A DNA stretch of 64,000 bases from Diabrotica undecimpunctata (GCF_040954645.1 NC_092807.1:49918991-49982990), one strand, 5' to 3'. Counted from the first letter of the stretch, positions 1 through 11,825 are shown. Notes: a model not told the origin generated them from the letters alone. Numbers and translations: made by a program.

Positions 1-430
1 CGCAAAGCTACAAAAAATGTTCAAAATCACATCCCTGAAACGTGACACAAGATTCAACTCTTAGCCTCATTTGTTGTCGTATTCCGTAAATATTCCTGGT
101 GTATTATTGCCTCACAGCCGGTTATGATTCAATTCCTCAGGCCATCAACATTTTCAAGGGAGTGGAATAAACTAGTGACTTAAGAAAACCCCAAATACAA
201 AAATCTAGAGGATTTAAATCCGGCGATTGAACAGGCCAATGTTTTGTACCTCCTCTACCTATCCAACGATTTGGATATACTGTATCTATGTGATTACTTA
301 CATTAATGTTAAAATGCACTGGTGCATCATCATCTATGAACCATAATTGTTGTCTCAGCTGTAGAGAAATTTCTTCAAAAAGAATAGGCCACTCTTCCTG
401 TAGGAAACGAATGTAAAATGCGCCTGCTAG
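1..430 (-). pseudogene. IS630/Tc1-mariner (DDE_3 type) transposase, C-terminal remnant
   Basis: Read on the minus strand, this encodes the C-terminal catalytic part of a cut-and-paste transposase of the IS630/Tc1-mariner superfamily. The diagnostic stretch at about 190-240 reads WPVQSPDLNPLDFCIWG, the block carrying the last acidic catalytic position in this family (here NPLD in place of the more usual NPIE), preceded by RWIGRGG and by an upstream DDDAPVHF block near 320-345. Frame is open from 319 to 137, and stops interrupt it on both sides. The left window edge cuts it. The same family occurs in better condition at 3782-4857, so this is a second decayed copy. No terminal repeat was found here. 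Confidence 0.75.
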
Positions 431-769
431 TCATTGTGGGAGGAAATATGGACGGTCCTAGTGATCATTAATTAACCCAAGCCAAACAATTACTCAAAAC
501 TGATGCTAAAAGGCATCAGCCCATAAGTGATTATTAAGGAAATTTCGTATACAATGTCGTATAAAAGTAGCCTCGTTAGTAATCAAAACGCCATTTAAAA
601 TTTAGAAATTTCAGTGATTTGATGAAGAATCTATTGGCAAAAAATGTGTCGCGGAAAAAGTTTTTTGTAATAAAGCTTGCACACGTTGGATATGAACGGA
701 TACAGTTGATGTTCTTTAAGAATGCTTGCAGTTCTCAGCAATTAACTCGAGAACTGCCTCTTCTAGTTA

Positions 770-1060
770 CAGTTTGTTCTACTGAGAAGTATCTTTCTTC
801 TCCATGCTTCCAATCTGTGCTGTATGGTTTTGTTCATAGTCCATATCTCTGCAGCGTATAGCATTATGGGTCTAATTATAGTTTTGTATACTCTTATTTT
901 TGTATTACGAGATATATCTTTGGCCTTAATTATTTTGTTCATGGCCGCAGCACATCTGTTGCTCTTGGTCAGTCTCTAGTTGATTTCAGTTTCTTCCTTA
1001 CATGTCTGATCAATAAGGGTACTTAAGTACATATATTCATCCACGGAATCATCCAGAATC
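770..1060 (-). pseudogene. LINE reverse transcriptase C-terminal fragment
   Basis: The minus-strand translation contains blocks typical of the region after the RT palm in RTE-like or related LINEs: a YLSTLID-type motif, a NRCAAAMNKIIKAKD stretch, then TIIRPIMLYAAEIWTM and a HRLEAWRRKIL block. These follow each other at the right spacing with one or two stops. No endonuclease, no RT YxDD box and no 3' tail is present, so it is a short internal fragment. Clade assignment is uncertain. Confidence 0.6.
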
Positions 1061-1918
1061 ATCCATTCATCCCATGGACGTATAAACAAAAATCTTTCTT
1101 TATACGTCCATGATCCATCCAAATGTTAAGAGTAGCGAAATAAAATAACCGATAAATGTTGACACTAGCCTACTAGACACTGTATTAAAGATATTAAAAA
1201 TACGTGTTACGATGTTTTATTTTTTACATAAAAATGGCTCCTGATATGAAAAAAAGACAAGAAAAACTTTTTGTCTCAAATTAAACGATGAATTCAAAAA
1301 TGATTTTTAATTTGACATATATCAGTGGCGTACCACTTATTACCCACCGTTACCCATATGCGCGCAAATTCACATAGTTCTTTAGCTAGAAAAAAAGGGG
1401 CTTGTGTCGCTGATATCATTAATAAGTTTAACGAACAACTAACAACATAACAGTTACGTATATCCAGAATACTTAAAAAATGTTAAAAAAGCAATTTTTA
1501 CATTTACGTATGAATATTATACCAGCATAAGTTTCAAACGAATGATTTCATAGGTACGAATGATTTCATATGTATGTACCCAAAAATAGAAACTACCGAA
1601 TTGCAGTCGGGATTTCGAGGCGGTCACGGAAATTCACTACCTCTACCAATTCAACGATGAGCAAATTGTTGATTAGTTTTATACTACCAAATGATAATGA
1701 GGTATGGTTTCGTCCTGCATTGAACGATGTAAATATTTATTTTTTTAATTAACTGTCAATTCCTCCAGTTCGTCTAAAATTGTGGTTTGTAGACTCCACA
1801 TACAAGTTGTCATTTAAATTTGCATTCAGATCTTGAAGATCCAACAGATTGTGTGCAATAATTCACACCAAATATTAATTTTTAATTTGTGTTGGAAATG
1901 TAACTGTAGATCTATGTA

Positions 1919-2205
1919 CAGTGTGTCAATTTTAAAACTTACAATGGGCTATATCTCATGAACAAAAACTGATATCGAAATATGCTTGAAACCGTTTCTA
2001 GGATAGTAAGGGGGAACTAAAATAACATGAAAGAGAACTCACCCCCATCAACCCCCTAGACCCCACCCATTAAAACCAAAAAAGTTCAAATTGCAAACCC
2101 CTGCTTGTGATACATCATTGAACAGACTATAAAAAATGCTATCCAATGGTATTCTATAATGCTATCCAATAATAATTATACAGAGTGAAGCAATAATTGT
2201 GAAAT
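1919..2205 (+). repeat. Left terminal inverted repeat of the IS630-type element
   Basis: Pairs with 4867-5141. Shared landmarks, read inward, are GTGTGTCAATTTTAAAACTT, a C-rich stretch near 2041-2070, CTTGTGATACATCATT, and ATAATTATACA near 2170. The left copy has an extra partial duplication of GCTATCCAAT (around 2139 and 2161) that the right copy lacks. Confidence 0.8.
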
Positions 2206-2280
2206 TTTGGCTTAAGTGGAAAATTTAATGAGGTTTTTGTTGATTCTGTTGATGACCCTGTATAATTATTCTTTAATAAT

Positions 2281-3520
2281 CATATTCAATAAAAGTCATC
2301 CACAAAAGAATTTACCGGAAATGCGAGGAACAAATTGCGCCCAATCAGTTTGGATTTGTGACCGCTGTTGGTACGAGAGTAGCTTTATTTAGCGTGCAGG
2401 TATTGTTTCAGAAATATAGAGATGTCAGCTGTAATGTTTTTTCATGCCTGATTGACTACAAGAAGGCTTTCGATAGAGTCAGACATAAACAAATGATGGA
2501 AGTGCTGAAGAGGACGGGGATTGACGGAAAAGACTTAAAAATAATAGCTAACCTGTATTGGAATCAATCAGCGGTGCTCCGAATAGATGGAGAATATACA
2601 GATCAGGTCAAAATCTTAAGGGCAGTGAGACAGGAGTGCATACTTTCACCACTGATATTCAATCTGTACTCGGAGCACATTTTTGAAGAGGCTCTAAAGA
2701 TATTGATGAAGGCATCTCAATAAATGGAGTCAAGCTCAATAACTTGCGGTATGCAGATGATACAATAGTGTTTTCCAATACCATAGAAGGGCTGTAAAAC
2801 TTAATGAAGAAAATAACGGAAACAAGTAGAAGATATGGACTGGATATAAAGACCAGCAAAACCAAGCTAATGATCATCAGCAAGGAAAACATAACTGGAG
2901 CAAATCTGTATGTGAACCAAATGAGAATTGAACGTGTCTCACAATACAACTACTTGGGAACTATAATCAATGAGTCGTGGGACAATACCCAATAGATTAA
3001 ATGTCGCATCGGAAAGGCAAAAAGTGCATTCTTGACTATGAGCTCTGTGTTCAAGAGCCATAACCTCGCCCTAGAAACAATAAGGCTCCTTAAATGTTGT
3101 GTACTCAGTGCTTCTGTACGGAGTAGAAACGTGGACATTGAAGGCGGAAACTCTATCAAAACTTCAGGCTTTTGAAATATGGTTATACAGAAGGGTCCTG
3201 AAGATACCATGGGCAGACAAAGTGACCAATCAAGAAGTACTGCGGAAGATAACCACAACTGCGGATTTGGTCAACATCGTGAAGGGCCGTAAGCTGCAGT
3301 ATTTCAGATACGAGCAGATACGAGCTACTTCAATGCATTTTGCAAGGTAAAATTGAAGGAAAAAGGGCCCCAGGACGAAGAAGAATATCCTGGCTTGCTA
3401 ACCTGAGAGCATGGTATAGAAAAACCTCAACACAGCTATTCCGTACAGCAACCAACAAAGTCATCATAGCCAGAATGATCGCCAACGTTCAGAACGGACA
3501 GGCACCCTAAGAAGAATTAT
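2281..3520 (+). pseudogene. RTE-like LINE reverse transcriptase, internal to 3' portion
   Basis: Plus-strand fragments form one non-LTR reverse transcriptase: APNQFGF then CLIDYKKAFDRV (RT block A, near 2445), RAVRQECILSPLIFNLY (block B, near 2620; the usual RQGC reads RQEC), LRYADDTIVFSN (catalytic YADD, near 2750), then GLDIKTSKTKLMI, a YNYLGT block and CVLSVLLYGVETWTL near 3100. Frame changes and stops occur at about 2700, 2990 and 3350. It ends with RTRMxxNVQ-like C-terminal residues near 3500. No endonuclease is seen, so it is 5'-truncated. It sits inside the IS630-type element of 1919-5141. A very similar 3' end is at 39200-39750. Confidence 0.85.
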
Positions 3521-3781
3521 ACAGGTTGTTAATATCAGCCGGCTTACTATGACTTTTGTATTTGTAATGCTATCTCCTGGACTATTATTTTTAATGATAA
3601 GTGCCCGTCGGATTTTTTTTTAAATAAAAACTTAATTTGCCGTTTTTGCAAAACAAGTTGAAACCATCTGTTTTTCGGGTTCTGTCAGATTCAATAATTT
3701 TTGGTTTATTTGAGAATTTTAAATGCCATTAGTTTTCATCATTTGTAAGATCGGTACTGTCATTCAGTTGTAGTTGTCACG

Positions 3782-4857
3782 ATGGTTTACAGTATACCTG
3801 AACGCGTGGAGATCATTTTAATATTTCCCTCCCAGAACGAGTGTTATTTACGAACAGCTCGAATATTTCATGAAAGGCATCCGGACAAAAATGTAAGTTA
3901 CGTGTACGTCCGCGATTTAGTTGAAAAGTTTAGAGAAACGGGATCAGTGCGAAATAAAAAAAAGGATGTCCCAAGATTACTGAATGAAGTATCCCAAATT
4001 TAGGTCCTTGAAAATTGTGCAATAGAGCGTACTGCATCAATACGTCAAGTATCTGCAATGGCAGGACATGAGTCGAAGGTGTTGAAATTACATAAGTTTC
4101 CCCCGTACAAAACACAAATTCTTCAAGAACTAGGCGATGATGATTTAGACCGACGAATTGAGTTTTGTGAACTCATGACTGAAAGAATTCGCGTTGAACC
4201 GAGAATGTTAAAAAATATTTGTTTCACTGATGAATGTACTTTTATGCTGAATGGTAATGTAAATAAACATGTAAATAAACTGTTGGTACTGGAGTAATGC
4301 GAACCCGCATCGATTCAGAGAAGATCACACTCAATATCCTGAAAACTGAATGTTTGGGCAGGAATATTAGGCGATGCAATAATTGGCCCCTTGTTCATAC
4401 CAGGCAATTTAAGTGGCGACATTTATCTCGATATGTTGGAAAACACTATCGAACCTTTAATTGTGCATGAATTAGAGAACCAAAGGAACGATGAAGGCAA
4501 CCTAGACGAAGATTTGCTGCACTTCCAACAAGGTGGAGCACCTCCTCACTATGAAGCTCCAGTTAGGCACTGGTTGGATACTAATTGACCGAACAAATGG
4601 ATTGGAAGGAGAGGTCCTATTGGCCACCGAGGTCACCAGACTTACCGCCACCTGACTTTTCTATGGGTTTACCTCAAGTCAGTTGTTTATAAAACTCAAC
4701 CTGCGTCGCTTGGGGAACTGCGAGAAAGAATTACGCAAGCATGTCGCGCTATTACTAGAACAACATTTTCCAAAGTTCGTACAGAATTTGAAAATAGGCT
4801 TTATTATTGTTTACAAAACAACGGAACCTACTTTGAATATTTACTTAATTGCTAATT
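3782..4857 (+). pseudogene. IS630-type transposase (DUF4817 + DDE_3), broken
   Basis: Begins with ATG at 3782 and the N-terminal helix-turn-helix that I associate with DUF4817 (MVYSIPERVEIILIF, then RTARIFHERHPDKNVS and VEKFRETGSVRNKKKD). A stop ends that frame at 4003. Later pieces read PPYKTQILQELGDDDLDRR and ICFTDECTFML (first catalytic aspartate, near 4220), then FQQGGAPPHYEAPVRHWLD (second block, near 4530-4580), RWIGRRG-like residues, and a C-terminus ending near 4857 with NRLYYCLQNNG. All expected blocks are present in order, so this is a full-length gene that decayed through stops and small indels. It is the cognate transposase of the surrounding inverted-repeat element. Confidence 0.85.
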
Positions 4858-4866
4858 GAAGCAATA

Positions 4867-5141
4867 ATAGTTTCACAATTATTTCTTCACCTTGTATAAT
4901 TATTATTTATACCATTGGATATCATTTTTATAGTCTTTTTAATGATGTATCACAAGTAGGGGTTTGCAATTTAAACTTTTTTGGTTGTGGTGGATCGGGC
5001 CTAGGAGGTTGATAGGGGTGAGTTCTTTTTCGTGTCATTTTAGTTCCTCCGTACTATTCTAAAAACGGTTTCAAGAATTTTTCAATATCAGCTTTTGTTC
5101 GTGAGATATAGTCCATTGTAAGTTTTAAAATTGACACACTG
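4867..5141 (-). repeat. Right terminal inverted repeat of the IS630-type element
   Basis: Inverted copy of 1919-2205, ending in TTGACACACTG followed by TA. It begins right after the transposase stop region, so the coding part reaches almost to the repeat. Confidence 0.8.
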
Positions 5142-5194
5142 TATATAAAAAAAAACAACTTTCGATTATAACACCTCACTATTTTTTGAAATAA

Positions 5195-5375
5195 TATTTT
5201 CAAATCACATTAATTAATGTTTCGTATTTTGAGAACGATTTCCGAAGTGGAAATCGAAACGCCAAACAAAATAAACTTATTTTAAAATAAAATTGTGGCT
5301 TATTCCCAATAAAAATAGTAAATTGCCAATTAAGATGCCACAAAAAAATATCTACAGAACAATATTACTATTGCT
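5195..5375 (-). repeat. Copy 1 of a dispersed repeat family (see 18797-19070)
   Basis: Contains TATTTTGAGAACGATTTCCG (5225-5244), AAGTGGAAATCGAAACG, ATTGTGGCTTATTCCC (about 5292) and GCCAC followed by an A-run. The same landmarks in the same order occur in the right half of the palindrome at 18797-19070, and more diverged at 43895-44075 and 53314-53480. Confidence 0.7.
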
Positions 5376-6103
5376 CATATCATGAGACATTCACCTGTGT
5401 ATAGAATTTTCAGTGGTCGTTTTATTTATAGATAGCTAAAAAATTCCATAATAAATCACGTTCTACCCGTTCTCTTGCGTGAAAAGCGATTGTAGGATTA
5501 AACCTCCCATCGCTGAGGGCTTTTCGATAGTCATGGAGTAGGGCAAATAATGGAAGGTAAACATGTGAGTTTTCCACCCTATTTCTTATCACGTCATCGG
5601 CTAACATTCTTTCTTTCTCATGTTCCATCCTTATCCCTACTTGATACGTGATATAACAGGTGAAATTCTTGCTTCCCGTTACGCATGTACGATGCATGTC
5701 CTTTTTTCATTCGACAGCCCCCGTTAATCCATATTGCCTGCCTACGTACTCACTGTTGCCGTTGTTTCGCACGTGGCGGAGTTCCTTAGACTAGTGGCAA
5801 AACCATGATTGAAAACAATATATTGTACAAAAAATGAAAGTGAATTTCAGTGCTACTATTATTTTTAATGTTTATTATTCCATTCGTTACTCATGCTGTT
5901 AGTCCTATCGATTCATAAAAATTTTTATTACATCTCTAAAAGTCTGATATAAATATACAGAAAGGAATTATATGCAATTACGTTTGAAAAATGTGTATTT
6001 ATAGCTGTTTGAATTCCAATGTTTTTCTGGATTTCATTTATCATTGAGCCGGTGTAATATAGAATAAAATAATTGTAATACTCTTTATATGATACTAGGC
6101 CAA
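5376..6103. other. Non-coding stretch, nothing recognised
   Basis: About 730 bp with only short spurious frames and no terminal repeats or known motifs that I can see. The right edge is the TTAA target site of the piggyBac element. Confidence 0.5.
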
Positions 6104-6469
6104 TTAACACGTTAAACGCCACAATGAAAAGTAAAAACAGTTAAGTTGGCCAAAATATTAAACATGTTTACAGTATTAGATTACGCATTTTAAATAGTTA
6201 TTCCCCAGTTTGAGTACAAAATTTTACATTTTTATTGTTTTTTAGAATCATCTTAATTGAGAAGTACGTGTGCATCTCGTGGCCACAAATAACTTTTGGA
6301 TTCATGGAGCCATGTGGTGCACACTTGCTTCTCATATTAGACAAGAATGAACCTGTCATAACATGTTTAGTTTATACGTTACATTCTCTAGACGAATGCA
6401 CTATGTGGTAGTTATTAGTTAGTTGTCGGTGTACAAGGTAGTACAATGTGTCTTATCAGCTTTCAATGT

Positions 6470-8150
6470 GTCATATGAAAACGAGTCTTTTGCAAAAGCT
6501 GGTGGAAGAAGTCTTTTCAGGCAAATACTGAGATGACAGTGTTCGAAATAAAAATTTTGAATTAACTAGTGATGACGAAATATTAGTTCTTCGCCAAATG
6601 AAGGTGTATCAGAAATCAAAAGACAAAAAATGCAAAGTAATTTACAAAATTTACCTTTAACATCACAAAACTCAAGAACAGTAGACGACACGATTAAATA
6701 AGTTATTTCCCAATATCGCCTACTAGATGATGAATACTCTTCAGACGACGAGGACATTGCGATTGATCCGAACAAATCCTTAATATGGAAGATGGTAGAT
6801 GGTCAGAAAAATATTACATTCAGTGTTCAAGACTCGGGTATCAAGGCTAAGTTTTTTGAGATGTATGATAAAAAAGCCCTCGACTATTTTCAACTGTTTG
6901 GAAATGACGATATTATTGAGTGGATTGTGAAAGAAACTAATCGATATGCAAATCAGAATTTAAATATAGGTGTTCACCACAAACTAGAATTCATAAATGG
7001 GTAGATACAAATACCAAACAAATACAGACTTTTTGGCCATTCTTGTCTGGATGGGATTGCAAAGATTGCCAAAGTTGTGTTCGTGTTGGTCAAAAATCCA
7101 TTATACGAAAACAAAGTGTCTTATCTCGCGTAATCGTTTTGAATTATTAATTGCCAATTTACACTTTAGTGACAATAAAAATCGTGATAAAGAACTTCGA
7201 CTGTATAAACTATCACCCCTATTGGAGAAGCTGGTATCAAATTTTCAAATAGTGGTAGTGCCGGGTGAAGAACTCTGCCTTGATGAAACTGTAGTTCCGT
7301 TCAGGAGCCGACTGTCACTTAATCAAAAACAAGAGACATAAGTTCAGTGTGAAGATATACAAACTCTGGATGGAGGTTATACTTATGATCTACAAGTTTA
7401 TTATGGTAATTATAAAACTGAAAATATGTCAGTTCCGGATAGTGTTGTATTTCGTTTAGTTAATAACGTGTTAGATGTAGGACGTACCATATACACAGAT
7501 AATTTTTATACTAGCGTTACATTAGCACATAGATTGTTTAACAAAAATACAAATTTGGTGGGAACTTTGAGGCAAAGCAGAAAACTTAATCCAAAAGACG
7601 TAACATGTGCAAAATTAAAGAAAGGTGAGATTATTGGAATGGAGAGTAACACAGGTGTAAAAGTAACTAAGTGGAATGACTAACAGCTTTCGCTGGGTAC
7701 AAAGGTTACTGCTGAAATGGTAGACCTCCATCAAAAGGGAAGAATAGTTGAAAATCCAATTTCTGTTGTAGATTACAATGAGAGCAAAAGATTCATAGAT
7801 ATATCCGACCAAATCTACAGCATTACGAAAATTAGTAAAATGTTATTGTAAAATAGCAATTGAACTCCTTCTAGGGTCAGCTATTGTCAACGCTTATATA
7901 ATTAACCAAATAGTAACCAACAGTAACATGTCCATCACATCTTTCAAGGAAGAGTTGGTTTGTCAACTGGTAGATTTCTGTAGACTAACTAGTTCAGTTC
8001 TAACTAACTGAACTATTGAAATAACTAGTTCAACAGATGCCACATGCTCATGAAGGTCACCATACAGAAGAAATGCAAAGTTAGGCCAGAAGAAGATGTG
8101 GCACATGTTACCAAACAATTCAGCAAATAATGGTCGAAATTTTGCACAGG
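6470..8150 (+). pseudogene. piggyBac transposase, broken
   Basis: Plus-strand pieces make a piggyBac (DDE_Tnp_1_7) transposase. Near 6550-6770 is an acidic N-terminal region. At 6780-7004 come MVDGQKNITFSVQDSGIKAK and DYFQLFGNDDIIEWIVKETN. Near 7260-7325 is GEELCLDETVVPFRSRL, the first catalytic aspartate block. At 7426-7680 are VNNVLDVGRTIYTDNFYTS, the second aspartate block, and GTLRQSRK. A later SISDQIYS-like stretch near 7800 corresponds to the region of the third aspartate. At least four frameshifts or stops (about 7003, 7340, 7681, 7850) show it is dead. No other ORF in the element looks functional. Confidence 0.85.
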
Positions 8151-8414
8151 CTAAATGGTACTAATAGCTATCACGTAATTTTGCGAGGTTCATATTTTTT
8201 TATTCATTTCTTAACTAGAAACATGTATCCCTAATTTTAAAGAATATTTACTAATCTTTTGTAAAAAAAAAAACAGTTATTTACGTGTTATATATAAGTA
8301 TAACGTAGTTTCCAGCTACATAATAATATATTGTTTTATTGCTTAACACTAGTATCTTAAAATGCGGGCTAAATATATAAAAGAGTTCATCAGAATAAAT
8401 GCATTTATTTTACC

Positions 8415-8680
8415 TGGCGATCGTTACGATGTTCGGAGCGAGGGTCGGTGGTCGGCGCCTCGTAGTGTAGATCGTAGAGTACTAGGGTCCAAGTCTATTG
8501 TCCGATACCTGGCTCGAGCCTGGGCGCTGTGCGCCTGGGCTCCTGATAATGATACCATCCTATGGTCCGAGCGAGGGTCGGCGCCCCGTTATGAGCGCAC
8601 ACTAAGAGTATGAGATGCAACCGTATTTCTCGTGGCGTCACTAAGTTCAGTGTATGAGATGCACACTAGCTTCTCGTGGC
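8415..8680. repeat. GC-rich subterminal repeat block of the piggyBac element
   Basis: GAGCGAGGGTCGG occurs at about 8437 and 8569, followed each time by GGCGCC. GTATGAGATGCA occurs at about 8608 and 8652, and TTCTCGTGGCGT at about 8627 and 8671. CGAGCCTGGGCGC/GCGCCTGGGCTC is an imperfect inverted pair at about 8513-8542. This block lies just inside the right terminal repeat. Confidence 0.6.
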
Positions 8681-8694
8681 GTTTAACGTGTTAA

Positions 8695-9949
8695 GTTAGT
8701 TTTCTACTCGACACAGCTGTATAGACCGGTTTGACAGTTAAAATGTGTAATATGAGATATTACAAAAAGACTAACATCTAGAGATTCATCAATTGTTTAG
8801 TGGAACTGTTTTTAAATACACAATCAAAACTTTAAACTCAGACGGATTTGAACATACAACTTTTTCAGAAAAAAAAAAGAAATACAAAATGAGATATATG
8901 CTAAATTAAAATCGGATAATAAACAAACAATTTATTACAAATGAACAACAAAATCGCTGTTTTTGAATATTGTTAATAACGTTTTTATTATTTATAAAAA
9001 TTTGTTTAAATGTACCTGAACTTGAGGGTCTTATAGTGTTTGAATTGTGTGCAAAAATAGGCCAGATCCAGATCTCGATAATCCGGGGCTTGTTTTCTTC
9101 TTTAAGACGTATACTAATATCCTATGGAAAAAAAGTTTAAAAAAAATTACATTTATGTACACAAAATGATTTAATAATAAATATCACTTTTTTAAGCTTA
9201 TAAACATTTAGAATAACTTCGTAGAATTTAGTTCAAATTAAATGACTAAAAAATATTTGGAAAACAGATTAAAAAATACAACTTTTAAAACAAAAATTCT
9301 AATTTTAAATCCCTAATTTCAAAGAATATTTACTGATCTTTTGTAAAAAAAAAACAGTTATTTACGTGTTATATATAAGTATAACGTAGTTTGAAGCTAC
9401 ATAATAATATAAATATAATAAAATAATATATATATAATAATATTTGGAAAACAGATTAAAAAATACAACTTTTAAAACAAAAAAATGTTGTAGGACCCCA
9501 GATAGTCACTTCTTTTTAAATAAAATAAGTTAATTAACAACAACATTAAGGGCTGAAATTAGCCAAGATTTTATAAGAAAAGTTTTTAACAAAGGATTTA
9601 AGGATTTTTGCTTAGTTGATAAGATATGTTGTGGAATGAAATTTTAGATTCCCCATGTCTCTAATAACATCTTTATTAACATCTTTATCTTGCAATTCTT
9701 AGAAGGCACAGATTAAAGCAGAAATCTGAATTTGGTTTTGAAAAATTAGTTTACGGATTTATTATCAGATGTCGCTATTTGCGTCCATACGAAGCCATGA
9801 GAGTTGCTTCTCAAGACAGGAAAGATTTATTTTCACGTCTGTCTGTCAGATAGGCCCATTTAGATCACTCAATGCTGAGTCAGTAGATTTACCAGGTTGG
9901 TATGCACGTTTGCTATTATTGAGAGGATTATCTTTTAGCACTTCTTTGT
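8695..9949. other. Non-coding, AT-rich, with a copied piece of the piggyBac 3' region
   Basis: No gene. A 45-bp direct repeat (9252-9296 and 9439-9483) brackets about 140 bp. That stretch includes 9310-9410, a near copy of the piggyBac internal sequence 8225-8330, with shared TTACGTGTTATATATAAGTA and AGCTACATAATAATAT. Confidence 0.7.
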
Positions 9950-10620
9950 AATAGAAAATACGATAGGCTTATTAGTCTATATGACTTTGGTGTTAGGTCT
10001 GGTACTTTACCTACTTTGGGCAAGTATATGACTTTAACCTTTCGCCATATTTTCGGTACTACTCCCCTCCATGGTAAACTGGCATTTCCATTAGGGTCTT
10101 GTATTTGTGTGGTATCAATACCTCTAAACCCATATACAAAAGTATTGGTTATATGTCATCTGTCCCTGTAGACTTATATGACTGAAATTTATTTATAGCT
10201 CATCTAATTATGTGTGGTCTTGTGATTGCTATGACTCTTTCTCAATCTATAGAACTTGGCCTGGTGGGCCTTTGGTCTATGTTGGTTCGCCTATCTGCCC
10301 CATTCAAAATTATTGAGGCCGGAACATGCGTGTTTATGAGTTCTCCAAGATTTTCATCTTTAAACTCCGTAAATGTGCATTAGCGTTCTTTGGGAAACCT
10401 ACTTATTTAATGGTAGCATCATACTTTGCCAGGACTTTATGGATTCGAGTGCAGGCCGGGATATCTGTAATCTCCTCGCAAACCTGTCTCCATGAATTCC
10501 TTTTCACTTTCCGAATTTCTTTATTGTATAGCATTAGGTTATACCTGTAGGCATCGCAGTCTTGGTTACTTTTGGTTTTGTTAAGTAGGTTTCGGACTTA
10601 AACATTAAACTAAGTAATCA
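9950..10620 (-). pseudogene. LINE fragment (Jockey-like), linker between endonuclease and RT
   Basis: On the minus strand, scattered pieces in three frames recall the linker and RT entry of a Jockey-type LINE: SEKEFMETGLRGD near 10480, GFPKNANAH near 10390, then a GPPGQVL-like stretch, IEKES*QSQDHT, and finally a tract equivalent to TGTDxIxPxL near 10150 with a PxxWKCQFTMEG stretch near 10070. Many stops and frameshifts are present. The assignment rests on order and spacing of several weak blocks, so clade is uncertain. Confidence 0.5.
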
Positions 10621-11039
10621 ACACAAGTCTGCACCTTCAAACATAGAAATTAATTAAATCATCATTTTTACGTAAATCATTAACATCATCTCCTTAAGAA
10701 TATTTCCAACCATCGATGTACAGAAAAGTATATTCGCCATAAACAGTTTCTTTCCCTAATTAAGCGTATAGTATGCTTACCACTGGCATACTTGCAATAT
10801 ACTCATATACTTAATATTGGTCTAATTTATAAATTTGCAAGTTGTAACAACTGCAATTTCTATTTTAGCAGTTAAGTAACCTTATCGAAGACCTGACGAT
10901 GAGCAGAAAATTGTAGTGTCCAAGCCGGTCGTCCATGTTGATTCAATTATTATCCAATTTAAAAATGAACTTACATTTTCAAACGATTTATCATTCAAGA
11001 GTCATTCATTAAATTTTCTTATTAACTTTCCACTGACAG

Positions 11040-11825
11040 CAAAGTAACTTGGTGTAGGCCTGCTTTGTTTATCTGCTAATGCTAAATTCATTATTATCTA
11101 AGTTTAGTGGCTATTCTCCAAATGATTTTTCTCTCGAGGATCCTTAATCTGTCTTCATCTTTCTATGTCAGGTACATTGCTTCAGTACCATATGTGATTA
11201 CTGCTCTGTAATTTTCAGTTTAGTATTCTGAGTAAGCTTCTCATCTTTGAGGAGGTTGTATTTCCAGTAAGTTTTGTTTCCTGCCACAATTCTTTCAATC
11301 ATTACTATGCTTCTATCATTAACTCAGACCCTAAGATATTTAAAGTGTTATACGTTTTCAAACTCATATTCGCCAATAGTTAACCTTGCCCCATTACTTG
11401 TACACATTAGGTATTTTGTTTAATTTTTAATTTATTGCCAAACCCGTCTTAGATGCTTCCTTGCACACCTTCACAAGTTGTTCCTTTAAACTGTTTAGGT
11501 TTCTTCTAATCAAAGCTATGTCGTCTTCAGCGTACTCCACAGCTGCGACGTCGATGTTATAATTGTGCCTTTTAGTTCGGTAGCTTTTATTGTTCCTTCT
11601 ATAGCGACGTTAATTAGTGACGTTGATAGAGAGTCACCCTGTCGTACTCAAGTTGCTATTTCTATATTTTTTGGAAATGCATTCATCTGTTACTATTGCT
11701 GCCGTCGCTCCCTCCATTGTCATTTTCCTAAGCTTTATTAGTTTCATTGGGATATCTATCTATGTTTCATATCTTCTATTAGTTTGGGTCTTATTAGGCT
11801 GTCAAATGCTTGCTTGAAATCTAAA
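11040..11825 (-). pseudogene. LINE reverse transcriptase fragment
   Basis: Minus-strand frames include QAFDSLIRPKLIEDMKH (block A, near 11770-11815), a GDSLSTSLINVAIEGTIK block (RT block B, near 11585-11640), remnants of the YADD region near 11530 (a YAEDDIAL-like frame), TCEGVQGSI near 11450, LKTYNTLNILGSELMIEA near 11330, and an HIWY block near 11190. These are RT palm-to-thumb blocks in the right order with multiple stops. Possibly the continuation of the LINE whose upstream linker is at 9950-10620, but both are on the minus strand in the wrong order for one colinear copy, so they are likely separate fragments. Confidence 0.65.

Larger units (their letters stand above)
1919..5141 (+). mobile_element. 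IS630-type DNA transposon with long terminal inverted repeats, containing a LINE insertion
   Basis: The left end at 1919 (CAGTGTGTCAATTTTAAAAC) and the right end at 5141 are inverted copies of one another over roughly 280 bp, with scattered differences. Each end is flanked by TA (1917-1918 and 5142-5143), the target duplication expected for the IS630/Tc1/mariner superfamily. The inner part holds a broken transposase at 3782-4857 on the same strand. Between the left repeat and the transposase lies a LINE reverse transcriptase fragment (2281-3520), which must have arrived later or been captured. About 3.2 kb overall; near 2 kb without the LINE. The element is dead, since the transposase carries several stops. 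Confidence 0.8.
6108..8690 (+). mobile_element. piggyBac family transposon, complete ends, decayed
   Basis: Both ends carry the inverted repeat CACGTTAAACGCCAC (6108-6122, inverted at 8676-8690), and each is directly flanked by TTAA (6104-6107 and 8691-8694), the hallmark target site of piggyBac. Length 2583 bp is normal for the family. A broken piggyBac transposase occupies the centre on the plus strand. The 3' subterminal 300 bp (about 8415-8680) is far more GC-rich than its surroundings and contains internal repeats. Confidence 0.9.

Noticed and set aside
10885..10930. CTGACGATGAGCAGAAAA as a second hammerhead core
   Set aside because: No stem II of the right form before GAAA and no stem III; only chance similarity.
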